A stretch of 64,000 nucleotides of DNA from Straminergon stramineum. Lineage: Eukaryota; Streptophyta; Bryopsida; Hypnales; Calliergonaceae. The stretch covers positions 37,126,547 through 37,190,546 of the forward strand of contig OY987263.1 in NCBI GenBank assembly GCA_963920665.1, given 5' to 3'. This document shows, piece by piece, positions 24,041 through 37,123 of the stretch; position 1 is the first letter of the stretch; each line of letters starts with the position of its first letter. The translations under genes and the position numbers were made by a program. A model generated the notes under the pieces. The model searched no databases, was not told where the DNA came from, and saw only the letters and a program-made list of their open reading frames with translations.

Positions 24041-27000
24041 CACTACAAGGGAAACTTTGTCATATTTGACACAAAATTGATAAAAGTTTGTCAATTGCTT
24101 TGTTAGTGGGAACTATAGAATAAAGATTTTGTTTTTTAGGTTACTTTTTAGTTTTTATTGGAAAAGTATGTAGAAAGTAGTCTAAAAAGTAGAAAGAATA
24201 GCTTGAAAGTAGGCTAAAAATACTAAAAAGCAGAAAGTAGCTAAAAGTAATCCAAAAAGCAGTTTTCAAACTTTTTGTAGTGTAAATGGGGCAGTTTGGA
24301 TGGATGAAGTACCAAATGGATGAAAACCACGTAGATGGATGGAAAATTCCAAAAGGTGCTAAAAAGATGAATGGGTTGCAAATATGGATGAATGAGGCAT
24401 CAAATGGGATGAAAAACAATTGGGAGAGGCGCGGGACCTTCTTCCCGACTCTTAAAAGACAAAATTTTTATTTTTTTAGTTACTGTGCATTCAGGAAGAA
24501 GCACATGTCTGTATTTTCTAGCAATTTATAATTTAAGAAAATACTTTTGTGTAAATCTGTGTGTTCTGTTTGTGCGTTATGTGTGATTTCTCGATGAGTT
24601 GGGCTTTGTAATTCAGGACGATTTGGTGGAGTGGATCAAATTCAAAAATTAAAACTTGAGCATCAGTGCATGAGCATTCTAGAAGTGGAGAATTCTGGAG
24701 TGGTAAAACCTGGTTGTGAAGATTGGAAACAAGGATCCGTGCAACCTGAAATTCACACAGTAGCAAAGAATCAAACCAAGAAGAACCAACATGTGCAAGT
24801 TGTCAGAATTTTATAAATTTGAAATTCACTTTTGTGAGTGGTGATTAGCATTGGTTGCAACTGGGTTCTGAAAGAAAAGAATCCCAATCATAATTCTCCC
24901 CCCTATTGAATACTCATCTTGAATTTTGAGTGCGATCAGAGGAGCGCTAGAATAGCGAAGATCAAAGTTGGAGCAAAGAAATATGACCTCGCAGCCTCCT
25001 GATCCTAAAATTTTGAATGAATTGGTCAAGTTTGATGCCGTGATTTAAGATTTTCTTGATCTCATTGTGAGAGTGACATACAATGCAAAATTTCAAAAAG
25101 TGTGGAACAAATTGTTCCCAAATTTGTAGTCGAAATTGAAAATCGATGGGTGGCGCAGCGACGCTTGGCCTAGCTTCTCCACTAAACATCAAAATGTTAA
25201 ATGATTGACAAAAATTTGTTCACCAATAGAATTGTGTAGATCAAATTGATCAACTAAGTGAGGATCATCATCAAATTTCATTGAAATTGGAAGAATCACT
25301 CGGATTTTTTGAAATTGTAACCGGATTGGAAGTTGCGGCAATTGCAGGGTCAAAATTGGGGATTTGGCGCAATCTGATGTACATACGGTTATAGGGTGCG
25401 TCACCACGGCCATAGGTCCCATATCACGGTCTTAGGATACGGTCCACAGTCATAAGACTGATTTCCATGGCTTTAGGCCATTTGGTCATTTAAATTGAAA
25501 TTTCAGGGTTTTAGGGGCTGTTTTGGAAATTTTAAATTTGTAAATATGGTTTTGGGTATAAATTAGGTTGATTTGACTTAATTATTTGATCAAAAAATAA
25601 AACTAACTAAAATAAAGATTCAAATTTTTCAAACGGCCCTTGGGCCGTGCCCCTGGTTTGGGTCTAGGTCCAAGGGTTGTGAGCGACTATAAGTCCCACA
25701 ACTTCTAAAATAAATTTTGTAATTTAGATTTTGGATTTTAGGATTGGACGAAATTTGTAGAATTAGTTTCCTTTATGTTTGATAAATAATTGTGTATGTT
25801 TTAGGAACATTTTACCTCGTGGTTTTGAACTTGTTGCCCTGAGACTTATTGCCCAATCTTAGAAAAAAGGAGAAAGCTCAAAGACCAAGAATTTGGTACT
25901 TTGTCCTAAACATTTCATATTTTGCATACTAAAGGTGTTGCCTACTGAGATTGCCACGTGTAGTCATTTTGCACAAAGATTCGAAAAGCTTATAAAGAGC
26001 AATTACTGGCCCTGTTGCTCAACACATAAAAAGGTATTAATTCACGAATTATTTGTATACTTTAAAAGAATTATCTTGTATATATATGCTTAGGTCATAG
26101 GTTGCATTCATATACAAGATGTGTTGTCCAACCTAACGTGTTGCCTACGATGTGTTGCCCACCCTAGAATTCCTATATAGGACCGGGACTCTTAGAACAT
26201 TGTGTCTGCATTAGTGGTAATTGACAACCCACCAAATTGAAAGAACTTGGGAATAAGAGAAAAGAAAGAAAGAAAGAAAAAGAATAAAAATATAAGAATA
26301 AAGATTCCAGGTATACTTCACTAAGTTAGTTTACACATAACCTAAATCTACTTTAAAAGTGACATTAGACGCACCAACGATAGACTACGTTGGCTTATCC
26401 ATGGATGAACCCCTATACTATTGGTACTTGACAAAAAGTAAAAGTTAGTGAAAAAGTACCTTAGAGGAACCTGTAGATTCAGCCAATAATTTGACAAAAT
26501 TCTGTCAACTATTTTGTCATTTTGCTAGAATTTTTGTCAACTTCTATTTCCTAATACCGTCCTTTGTTAGTTGTCCCATTATCATGCTAGCACGATGGCC
26601 TAATCAATGGTTACAAGTGTCCTTATTTTTTGTCGAAGACAAAATATCAAAATTGAAATTGCTTTAAATTTAAACCTTCATATGTTAAATGAAATTGTAA
26701 GTACTAACAACCAATTGCCATCTTGACATTGCACTTCACAAACTACTTTCGTTTGGTGGATTTGGATAGAGAAAAAAGCTCTCTATATACACAAGGGGTG
26801 GTAGGAGGTAGAAAAACCCATATGGAATATGTCATTTAGAAGTTGCAAGAACTCAACCTCTCATAGTTAAGTTTGAAATACGATTTGTATTACAATTAGA
26901 ATTTTAGACCTCATTTAGGCATAGTAAAATAATTTTTCAAAAAACACTTTGAACTAAAAAAAATTTAGTAAATCAATTCAAGTTTCATGTACAAAAACCC

Positions 27001-27622
27001 GTTTGATATTTTGATCCTCCAATCAAAAGTTATGGACAAATTTCAAAGGGGTGGTGGAAGGGAATTTTTTTTGACGTTTTCAAACATCCTCTCTAAAATT
27101 TGTTCATAACTTTTGATTGGAGGATCAAAACATCAAAAGGATTTTTGTACATGAAACTTGAATTGATTTACCAACTTTTTTTAGTTCAAAGTGTTTTTTG
27201 AAAAGTTATTTTACTATGCCTAAATGAGGTCTGAAATTCTAGTTTTAATACAATTCTTATTTTAAACTTAACTATGAGCGGTTGAGCTTTGCAACTTCTA
27301 AATGACATATCTCACATGGGTTGTTCTACCTCCTACCACTCCATCTATATATGAAGATCTTGACTTCTATTCAGAACTCAAGCTAAGATATCTATGGCAA
27401 TGGATGAAAAGATAAATATATAAAGAACCTAATAGAATCTTTGTGTTTATGGCAAATAGGGAGAAGAGAATCAAACATCAACTATAAATTTGACAACAAC
27501 TTAACAAAAAGTTGACAAGTTCTCACAAATTGACAAAATGAGGTAGCAATAATATAGCTATCGTCATTTCAGACAATTCTCTGTAAAAAATTTGTCATTT
27601 TGGACTACATTTCCTTATAGTG
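24041..27622. mobile_element. Possible 3.6-kb CACTA-type element
   Basis: CACTACAAGGGAAA at the left and the complement of CACTATAAGGAAA at the right form short inverted ends, with flanks tat and tac (one mismatch in a 3-bp duplication). Near both ends the motif ttgacaaa/tttgtcaa recurs many times, as in the subterminal regions of CACTA elements. No transposase is recognisable. It includes the foldback element 26781-27353 and gene-like but unrecognised sequence at 24600-25500. The pairing of these two ends is an inference. Confidence 0.4.
26781..27353. mobile_element. Foldback element, about 570 bp, arms of about 280 bp
   Basis: The left arm (from tatatacacaaggggtgg, then gtaggaggtagaa) is the inverted copy of the right arm (ttctacctcctac, then ccatctatatatg). 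Pairing runs almost to the centre near 27067, including gatcctccaatcaaaagttatg and its complement. Conserved landmarks are tgcctaaatgaggtctgaa and actatgagcggttgag. It carries no coding sequence. Confidence 0.85.
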
Positions 27623-29780
27623 TACTATCTCTTCTATATCTACTTCATGTAACTTTTACAAAGAAGGATACATAACTCAAAACTCTTTGTGATTGAGGTT
27701 GGTCTCAATTAAGATCAAAGTCTATTTGAATTCAAAGGTTTCACGTCCTTGGTTCTTCTACACCTATAATTGTAAACTCTTATGGTGAGTAAGTTATGGT
27801 CACAATCACACGCCTAGTGACTAATTGGGGAACTACAATATGGAATACTAAAATGCCAAAAGTCTCATAAAGTCCATTGATTGTTTAAGGTGGATGGAGA
27901 TTCTAACCTCACCAAACAATCAATGACCTTACAAAGCATTTTCTTTAGCAATTTGTGTTCATCATCTAAATCCATCTTCAAGAATTTGTTAAGCAAATCT
28001 ACTACTCTATTACTCCATAATTCAAATAGAAACTCTACAACTTAGCAAGCTACACATCCAACAATAAGTGTTCTACTATTAAAATGCAAGCACAACAACT
28101 ATAGATGTGCTTGAACTATAGCCAACCAAAATTTGCCAACTCTTGTCTAAAAAATAGGTTAGCCAAAAATTTAACTATACCACTTGACAAATGTGGAGTC
28201 AGTCCCATGTTGAATGTGATTTGTTAACATTGGAAGGACTCCGATCAATGAATACGTCAACTTCGATCACTATTGTGTTTACTTCGATCGTTGTTGCTTC
28301 AAGTTGTATTAGTGTCGCGTTGCAGAAGATAAACAACTATCTCGTAAAGGAATTGACGCACTTTACAAACACAATTTAAGTCACCTCATAATCTCAAGAC
28401 GAAGCCAGAAACGAACAACTGTATGGATTTGTAAGTGCGAGTATTGAGACTATCTTTGCTTGTGTTATGTAGTTTGAGATTTTAGTTTTGTTGAGAATCC
28501 CATCTTCATGCACATTTATTTTTTGCTATTGTGATGAGGTATTGAAGAGAAACGTACCAATTGATGGTTTATGTGAGAAAATAATTTCCCTCATGTGTTG
28601 GTTTTTCTACTATCTAGAAGTGGTTGTTTTCCTCACATTTTGAAAACTAAATCGCATGTGTAGATTGGAGATGTTTTTACCAAGTTTGAGAAGAAAAGAT
28701 TCTTTATAAAGGTATCAAACCGCTTCTTTTATCCTTCCATCGATTTTATTCGTTTGTACATTTTGCTTCTACATTAAAGCGATGAAGATCCTTCTTGTCC
28801 TAACATTGATTATAGTTTTCTCATAAAATGACCCCAACACATTGGTAGAAAAAATTTATAGAGTTATTGTCTTTTCCCAAAACTCACACCTTCACCTCTA
28901 AAACTTAAGCTCTCTATGGATTTTTTTTTATCAAATTCATTCATGCACTTGGCATGCACATGATATAGTTGCTCTAAAGTATTCATTTTCTCACAATAAC
29001 TTGTCCAAGTAGAAGCCCCTGATTTTTTCTAATTGTGCTAGAAATGAAATGAGTGCGAAAATTAAAGTCTGGAATGGGGTTATTACTAAAAGAACTATAG
29101 AGGAAAATTTTGAGAATCAAGGACACTTTACCTATGATAGTGCTTATGGAATATTAGATCACATAACATAATTTTAGGTCTCACATTAGGATAGAGGGGT
29201 GGTCTAAGGGATTTTTATTGCTCATGAATTTATTGAAGTAGGTGGGTACCTCCAAACCCACTACTCTTGGCTATCCTATCTATTTATTGTTTTTAGACTT
29301 GATTAATTTTCATATTTTTCTATTGGCAACAAAATAAGGTTCCAACACACCAAAGACGGTGATATTTGAATACCATCTACAAAAGTTAAGAAGGGTCAAA
29401 GTTTCATTTTGTAGATGTTCTAAAATTGGTTCTTCAACATTTATGCATATTGATTTTGTACATATACTTAAATTGATGATAGAATATTTTGCTTATGGAA
29501 TGGTTTAGAATTTTGTTCTTCATTGCATTGGCAAAAGCAATCATGTAGCATATGTTTTGTTTTACCTACAATTAGATTTTAGTTTTGCTACTACATGAAT
29601 GCAACAAAGAGCAATGACATGCTCATTTATTCACTATCGAAGAATAAACAACCATTAAAGTAAAAGTTAAAACCTGCTAACCTCACTTTTCCCTTTGTTG
29701 TACTACTCTTTTGTGATTAACAGTGAGTAACTCTAAAGGCAAGTCCTTCATTCTCAAGTTCATTTCTATCTTATGTAGGA
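27623..29780. other. Mostly featureless; weak DUF599-like exon relic at 28191-28379
   Basis: The plus-strand frame 28191-28379 (begins MWSQSHVECDLLTLEGLRS, then STSITIVFTSIVVASSC) weakly resembles the W...LAVQTLRN...ASTLLATTAI stretch of plant DUF599 membrane proteins. It lacks the conserved Asn after the Arg and has no visible neighbouring exons. Around 27874-27925 the 12-mer cattgattgttt and its complement form a small inverted repeat. The remainder shows no gene. Confidence 0.25.
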
Positions 29781-31095
29781 ATGGAGGAACAACAACCCGA
29801 ATTTGTTGTGCCAGTCAAAAAGTCAAATATGACTGCATCGGAATGTCAATCCTGTTATGAATTTTTACTAGCTCAAAGTGACAACGAAACCTTGAAGAAA
29901 GGCTCAATTATAGTTGCAACCCATCGATTTGGGTTTACCACTCGAACAATTAGTAGTGTTTGGACAAGGGGTCAAGCATCCATATCAAATGGAAATGACT
30001 TTGGAGACGTTTCTTCTCGTATTCAAGGAAATTCAGGACGAAAGAGGAAGGAGATCAATGCGGCCCTTGTCAAAGATATTCCATTGAGGCAATGTAAAAA
30101 CATTTGATCCTTGGCATTTGCCATGAATGTCTTCTAATCAAGATTGCATCAATGCATTAAGGAAGGGAAGCACTATCGCCATTCAAGTGCATTGAAACCA
30201 TTCCTCACTGAAGTGAATAAGAAATCCTAACTTCAATACACACTGTCCATGATCTAACCATTGTCCTTGGACAGGGAGTTGCCAACATTCAAGGGTTCAT
30301 TTGATTGTGTTCACATTGATGAGAAATGGTTTTATCTCACTAAGGAAAGCAACAACTTCTACCTAGTGCCCAATGAAGAAAAGCCACAACATATTGCTAA
30401 AAGTCATCGCTTCATTCTCAAGGTGATGTTCCTAGCCGTTGTTGCATGCCCCATGCTTTGATTACTTGAAGAATAAATATTTCAATGGCAAAATTGGAAT
30501 ATACCCTCTTGTCTTTCAAGAACTTGCCAAACGATCCAACAAGAATCATCCAGTCAATACAATGGAGACAAAGCCAATTGTAGCAATCACAAAAGAAGTC
30601 ACAAAACACATTTTGATAGAAAAGGTGTTTCCAGACATTAGGTCAATTTGGCCACAAAGCTTGGAATCGGGACCAATTGAAGTCTTCGTTCAATAGGATA
30701 ATGCAAAACCACATCCAAATCTAGATGATCCAATTTTGATTGAAGAAGGTGATAAGGATGGACTTAAGATCCGTTTGGTGTGCTAACCACCAAATAGTCT
30801 AGATACAAATGTGTTGGACTTTGGATTTTTTAGGGCAATTCAATCACTACAACATTAGAAGGCACCTAATGTGATTGATGAGCCAGTCACTGCAGTAGTT
30901 ACCTCATTCAATGAGATGGAGAAGGACAAACTAAATGACGTCTTTCTTTCTCTTCAAAACTACTTCATCAGTATAATAAAAGTTCATGGGGGCAACAACT
31001 ACAAACTCCCTCATATGGGCAAAGCTAGATTAGCAAGATTAGGTCGTCTTCTTATTAATCTACAATGTCTTGTCAACATATTACAAGGTGCCTAG
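29781..31095 (+). pseudogene. Mariner-like (plant DD39D) transposase, broken
   Basis: This is a degenerate cut-and-paste transposase. The N-terminal part (29781-30107) starts MEEQQPEFVVP and contains a helix-turn-helix-like stretch with TTRTISSVWTRG. The catalytic part begins FDCVHIDEKWFYLTK, with the first Asp at 30318-30320. After a frameshift near 30455 come NKYFNGKIGIYP and VFVQ*DNAKPH, with the second Asp at 30697-30699, and PPNSLDTNVLDLGFF, with the third Asp at 30817-30819. The spacing is exactly 39 residues, the plant mariner signature. The C-terminal part includes GGNNYKLPHMGKARL. Stops at 30694, 30784 and 30856 and at least two frameshifts make it inactive. I found no terminal inverted repeats or TA duplication around it. 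Confidence 0.9.
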
Positions 31096-33535
31096 GATGC
31101 TATTTGTTACATGTAGATCATTGGAGAGTAAAAATTTTGGCATAGTAAGCTAGACTTTTAGTTTGGTAGGCAAATAAAACCTACAGAAAGTTGAAATAAA
31201 TTTTATTTAAAATTTGTGTCTTATAGAATGTAATTCTATCCACATGGGAAACTTTGGTCCATTCCATTTGGATTAGTGATTTGAAAGTTGTAGATAATGT
31301 TGTTTTACAATCAACCAAACCAATTTTTAAAATGAAGAACTTGTAAAATTCATTTTAGAGTTGAATTTTTACAATTAGAATTTTTTTTAAAGGTTAACAT
31401 CTCTTGCTAGAATAATCTCACCAATTGGATTAGTGTGTTACAATTCTATATTAGGGCTATGAATGGTGTAGTTTTCCCTTCTACAGATTATTTTAAATAT
31501 TATTTAATTATTTATTTTTCTCAATTTTGAACTGAATTCTACAATAGAGAAAAATAGAAAATCAAAATTAGAAGTGCATTGATTCAAATTTCAAAAATCT
31601 AATGAAAGAAGTTTCCACAAAAAAACCTTTATTTTAAATGCAAACATCTTGCAAAGTATAGGGTCAATGTTTTTGAAATTTCTTCCACACATTTGTATAG
31701 TAGTATAATTCTAGATTGTATAGTAAGATATGCAAGGAAAAAAAATTTCAACACTTTTTTTCTCTATGCAATAGAAATGACAATTTTTAGCGGGTTTTGG
31801 TAGAAAGAAGGCCTTACAACTTCAGAGGTTCATCCCTAAAGTGTCAAAGTGCTTGTGAGGGACTCTTGAGATTTCAAGTATACTAATATGACCTCAATTT
31901 TTGACATGATTTTGTGAACCTTTGCTTTAAACATTGAAAATCACATTAGCCTTTTCAGAATATAATTTTTATTTCAATCAGTGCCAAGAGCAAAAGTTAT
32001 GCTACTAGAAGTCTAAGAAAACAATTTGAGGGGTAGCACCAACAAAATCCCCCAAAATTGAATTTTCTCATTTAAATTTTTTTTCAAATAGATCATATTT
32101 TTGTCTATGTGTGAAGCTTTGATTCATTCTATTTGGATTAGTGATGAGAAAGTTTTGAACAATCTTGATTTGGGGGCAACCATTCATTTTGGTTTTATTG
32201 GTAATAGTGCAATGTGAATCCTACAAAACAAACAAATCGAGGAAATTGTAATTTTTTCATCCATCTACCACTTATGTACTTTCATCCATGATGTAAAAAG
32301 AGGTCACTAGCTTCATCAAAACTTTATAATGTATGTAAAATTTTAATCCCTTCTAAACAATTGTCCAATGAATGAACAATTGAAAATCTAGGTAGGTTTC
32401 TTTTAAGCCAATTTTGGTCAAATGTTCATGAAATTTTGACACAAGGTTTGAACATGTACCTCCTCAATGAAAATCTTATTTTTTTTGATGGGATGCCTTA
32501 ATTAGAAGTTGTGTTGTCTTAAACTTTTTTGTCAGCTGGCACAATTTGGAATTTTGGGGGGAATTTTTTGCATAAATGATCATCAACTTTTGGAATTTGA
32601 TATGTATGTAATTACTGAAGCATGGCATAAAATTCTCCCCCCAAAATGTAGTCCTCAAATTACATTTTAAGATGAGTCAAAACTTTGTTAGCAATGTGTG
32701 GGGGCTGTTTCAAGAAAAAACATTTTCTTCTAACTTCAAATTCAATTATCTTCCAATTTTTTAAGTCAAAATTCATGAAAAATTTTCTACATATTCCAAA
32801 TATTTGTTTCTAAATTTTCTTTTTTCAGATTTTAAATAAAAAATTTCCTCATTACACAAGAAATTATTAGAAAATGACTAGTGTCTTGCCAATTCACTTA
32901 ATGTCCTTGCATTGTAGGGTGCTTTATAGAGAGCTAGACCCTATTTTTGCTTATAAAATTATTCATAAGTGAACCTAACATCATATACTTATGAATGGTC
33001 GAAATCCTCATTTTCATGAAGAGAAAAAATTTTATTACTAAAGGGCCTAAAGTTAGTTGATTCTAAATATTCACAAGAATTAAAAAAGTATTTTCCCCAC
33101 TTCAAACATTATGATTTTTCAATCTACATTATCAAATGGGACGAATTTTTTTCTACATTGCCTTTAAGTGAGAAAAAAAATTCAACTCATTTGATATTTG
33201 TGTTATGCATTCCTACTTAGTTTTTGATTCCATATTTGATGATGGTTGTGGTAGTAGATCTATTGTGTGCTACAATCTTTGTTTACATGACACTATACTT
33301 ATTTATCAATCTTTTGTATGGTTGGAATGCAAAAAAAATTGATTTGTACAAAGCATCAAAAAGTGGCAGCTTTGGACTTTCCTTTGTCCAAAATACCTTG
33401 CAACCTTCTATGGTTAATGAGGTTACAATTAGTTTTGGAGTATACTAGTGTGCCTTTTGCCACTGCCAAAATCAAAATCAAACTTAATTTGAAAATTTGA
33501 AAATAACCCCAAAATTCATAACTTTCTTAGCGGAA
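31096..33535. repeat. AT-rich decayed repeats, no gene
   Basis: Several phrases recur here and at 59380-59560 and 40200-40900 (for example tctatgcaatagaaatg, ccattttgattc/ttcatttggatt and cttgcaa.gta blocks), marking copies of an old dispersed repeat. Reading frames are short and have no known motifs. Confidence 0.4.
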
Positions 33536-33690
33536 GGAGTGCAAGGTTTTTGATGTGGTGTTAAAGGTTATGTTCTTCATACAAATAGAAAACTTTACCC
33601 ACAAAGGAGTGCAAGGGCTTTGTTGTGGTGTGAGAGGTTCTATTCTAGATACAAATAGAAAGTTGTATCCATGAAGGAATGGAATGGCTT
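33536..33690. repeat. Tandem repeat of about 70 bp, 2.3 copies
   Basis: The unit ggagtgcaagg...ttgtggtgt..aggtt...tacaaatagaaa...ccca occurs at about 33536-33602 and 33603-33674, with a partial third unit (aaggaatggaatggctttg) following. Copies differ by scattered substitutions. Confidence 0.7.
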
Positions 33691-34792
33691 TGTTTCTTGG
33701 TTTTTGAATATGTGATGTGAAAGTTTCATTTTTTCAAAATCCAAAGATATGGAGTAATTTTATTAAATCTTTTAATTTGAAGATAATTTGAAATCCAAAA
33801 TGTTCACACCATACATCCAAATGCCTTGAACACAAAGTTTATACACCTCTTCTTGTGGAAAGCTTTCTGATAATACCAAGAATGTCGTTGGGGGACTCAA
33901 GGTTTATTAGATTTCAATATATCAAGCATACAAACAAACAAAAGGAATCCAAAAGATAACCAAATTAGAGGTGTTGATAATTTAAGGTATAAATCATGTA
34001 CAGGAAAAAAAATGGATGAAACAAAAGAGAAAAAAATTGGATTAATTTTTCAAAAAATAAATGAGATTTGGGCCAAAAAATTAGCCTAACCAAATTTCAA
34101 TATTCCTTGCTATATTCTAAGAGTATTTCCTCTTCTTTTGCCTTGTATATTTAGAAAAATGTTGAGTACCTAAAGTAACCAATGGATGATTTCATTGTTC
34201 ATAATTGAAATAAAGAATGCACCTATTGGTTCAATAATTGGAACATTTTGGAGACTACCTTGGTCATGGAGGGTTGTAGCACTATTTATTTCTCTCTTCC
34301 ATTAGAATGGTTGATTATTTTTATTTTTATTTTTTTGTGAAACACATGGACAATTTCCATTGAAGAAAGAACTAGAGGACCAAAACCTCGATAGAGATAT
34401 GTACATTTTCCAAAACAATTTCTAAAACTCAAAAGCGACCAAAGGCAAGAGTCTACAAAACAAAACCAATCATCCAAGAGGGAGGAGCCAATGAACGAAG
34501 CTAGCTAGAATCCAACGTGGAGATGATTGAGAGAAGCATGGTTGATTTTGAATACAACATCACAACACTGAGTGCAATAAGTTACAAGGCATTTATCCAA
34601 TTTCCACCTCTAGCTTGTCACGTAGTGAGTTCAAAAGTCCAACCCAACTGAAACTTCACTTCATTGTTTTTTATTCTCCTCTCGAGCATTCATGGTTGTA
34701 GAGAAGGTCTATAGGGAATGGTTCACCAATGGTCTATTCTTGACACAAAAAACAAAAATTCCAGTTTTTCATGGAGGGGGATTTATTCCATG
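33691..34792. other. AT-rich, nothing recognised
   Basis: No reading frame of note, tandem array or terminal repeat was found. A minus-strand frame at 34286-34477 overlaps a T-rich tract and lacks support. Confidence 0.4.
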
Positions 34793-34877
34793 GGACCTTC
34801 CTCCATGTCACTATAGGAAGATTATTTTGGGACAAAACTTCATGGCCAACAAGAAGATCATTTTGGGACGAAGGAAG
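34793..34877. mobile_element. Stowaway-like MITE end fragment
   Basis: gaagatcattttgggacgaaggaag followed by ta resembles the inverted Stowaway terminus of the other two copies. A second, inner gaagattattttgggac lies 50 bp before it, and accttcctccatg nearby may be part of an opposite end. The other terminus is unclear. Confidence 0.35.
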
Positions 34878-34882
34878 TACTA

Positions 34883-37123
34883 ATTTCTACTCAAGTTCCA
34901 AGTCTAGAGTTCAATAGATGATCTTTGAGTGACTTCAATCATTCTTTGTTCCAAACTTCATCCTTCTATAACTATTAGAGTTTTAAGTATTTTCCAGAGT
35001 TTTAAGTGCTTTTGGACTCTTTTAAGTTCCTTCTATCTAACCTTAACTGTAAGTGTCTTATTTGGTTGTCTTCAAAAGATTCTAATTTACTTCTTTCATT
35101 TTCAAGGTGTGGGACTTCTATTGTCAATTTACTATTTTTAGACTTTTGAGTTTGATTACTTGTAGATCCTATTTTGATAAATGTATTTTGCTAAAGAACC
35201 TTTGGTTTGGACTTTCCTAGTGGAAGTTATGAGTAGATGAAGTTTGATCGCTAATTAATATTTCCAAACTTCATATGCAATTTTCTACTAATCTACAATT
35301 TGAAATTTACTTTTGGCTTCACCTTTGACTTTAAGATTTCTAACACCATCTAATTTCCCATTCTTGTTCCTCTCAGATGAAATTGACTAATTTTCATTCA
35401 CTATGACTCCTAAACTACATCTACTTTCTCAATTTGACTCCAATTTCTCAGTGTTAGACATTTTTGGAAACCTCTAAGCAAGCTCTATCAAATTTTCTAT
35501 CTATATTTTGAAAAAGACCTATTCTTAAGATTGATTAGTATTTGTAATTTAACTAAGCGTGAAAATAACTAAAAAAAAATTTTGAATGAAAGTCGAAGAG
35601 ATTAATGTCTTACCTCAAAATTAGCCTCATTTAAGAGGTGGTCAAAAACACCCTCCAACTCCCCATCATTTGTCATATTGAAATCTTCCTTGGAATTTTG
35701 CTTACCGCTTGAAAAGGTGGTTTTAATATAAGTTGGTGGAAGTTGAGACTTTTTTTTCCCCTTTCCTATTCCTTCCTTTTCTTCCTATTTAGATTTTCTA
35801 ATTTTTTGACTTATATATTCTATAAATTTCTATTCACCACATTATAATTTGGTTGAATAATATCCTTAAAGTCAACAATCTCCTCCTCCTATTCTATTGG
35901 CTATTCAAATTCTCTTGATGTCTTTCCTAATCTCTCTCTTCTTCTAAACCTCCATGCTACTCTTTCTCTTCTTTATTTTGTACGTGTGTATTGGAGTTGG
36001 AGAATTTGTGTGTAAAAAAAGTTTGGAGAGTTTGCAGGAATTAAATGCGGTGTTTTTATGAAGCTTTTTTCCTATTTCTTCCTATTGTAGTTTGTAGGCT
36101 AATGAAAAAAAGAGTGGTGAACTAGAAGTTACTAATTTCTACATTCTTTGATGCTAACTGATGTTTCTATCCTCTAATTTCTTCTTCTAATTGCTAAATT
36201 TCTTTTCCCAAATTCTACTTCTATGTATTCTAGCTCTCGGTGTGACTTTTGACAGTTTCTTATTTTTTAAATTTTTGTATTTTTTCCTTCTAGAGGCTAA
36301 AATCAGCTTTCCAAATTCATAAAGCACTTGCAAATTGGACCTTCCTAGTAAAAGTTATGAATGGATGAAGTTTAATTGCTAATCAATGAATAAAAACTTC
36401 ATCCGCCCACTATTCTTAGAAGGTAATCTCAAATCCACTTTTGATTACAGATGTAAGCTCCAATTTTCTTCTACCTCCTAATCTTACTTCTTTTTGCTAT
36501 GTTTGGATGAGTTTAGCACTTCTTCATCCAACTTGAGTATTAAACTGCATCTACTTATAACTTACTCATTTCAACTTGGATTTTTTCATATCTTATGTTT
36601 TTGAAAACCTCTTAACCTATACTTTATGATTCTAAATTCAATTGTATATTGTCACCTCCTCTCTTCATTGTTGGCCTCACTTCTAAATAAACATTAACAC
36701 AAAGAAATAGCCAACTTGGCTAAACTTCGACCAACAAGGCCAAACGGCTTAATAACAAAAAATGGTACAAAAAGGGGTTCAAACTATGCCGTATTTTTGT
36801 AGATACAATAAATTCTAGATATTCGAAGTCAAAGCTTTGCCATATTTGACAACACCATGAGTATACAAAACAATTTTTCACATACAAAGTCAAAACTTAG
36901 CCATGACAAAAGACCAACAAGAAATCAAAACAACTTTCACAAGTTAACTTGGTCTTAGTAAACATCTATACATAAATATGTTAGAGCTAGGAGGTTAGTA
37001 CAACCACTTGTTAGTTCAAAACGTAATACAAACAAGTCAATACAACCAAACTCCAAATCTAGGGGATTTCTCAATTAAGGAATTTTTCCACTTGAATCCC
37101 CTAAAAGTGGCATCGCCAAGGTA
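34883..37123 (-). repeat. Retrotransposon-internal-like sequence, copy III
   Basis: It matches 18300-20550 with the same order of gatgaagtttg and aaacttcat motifs, the cttacctcaa block near 35610, and a region of T-rich sequence before the alpha LTR. It lacks protein-coding potential. It begins directly after the Stowaway-like end at 34877. Confidence 0.5.

Noticed and set aside
26258..26285. (gaaa)n purine tract as polypurine tract of a retrotransposon
   Set aside because: Not adjacent to any LTR-like boundary; simple repeat.
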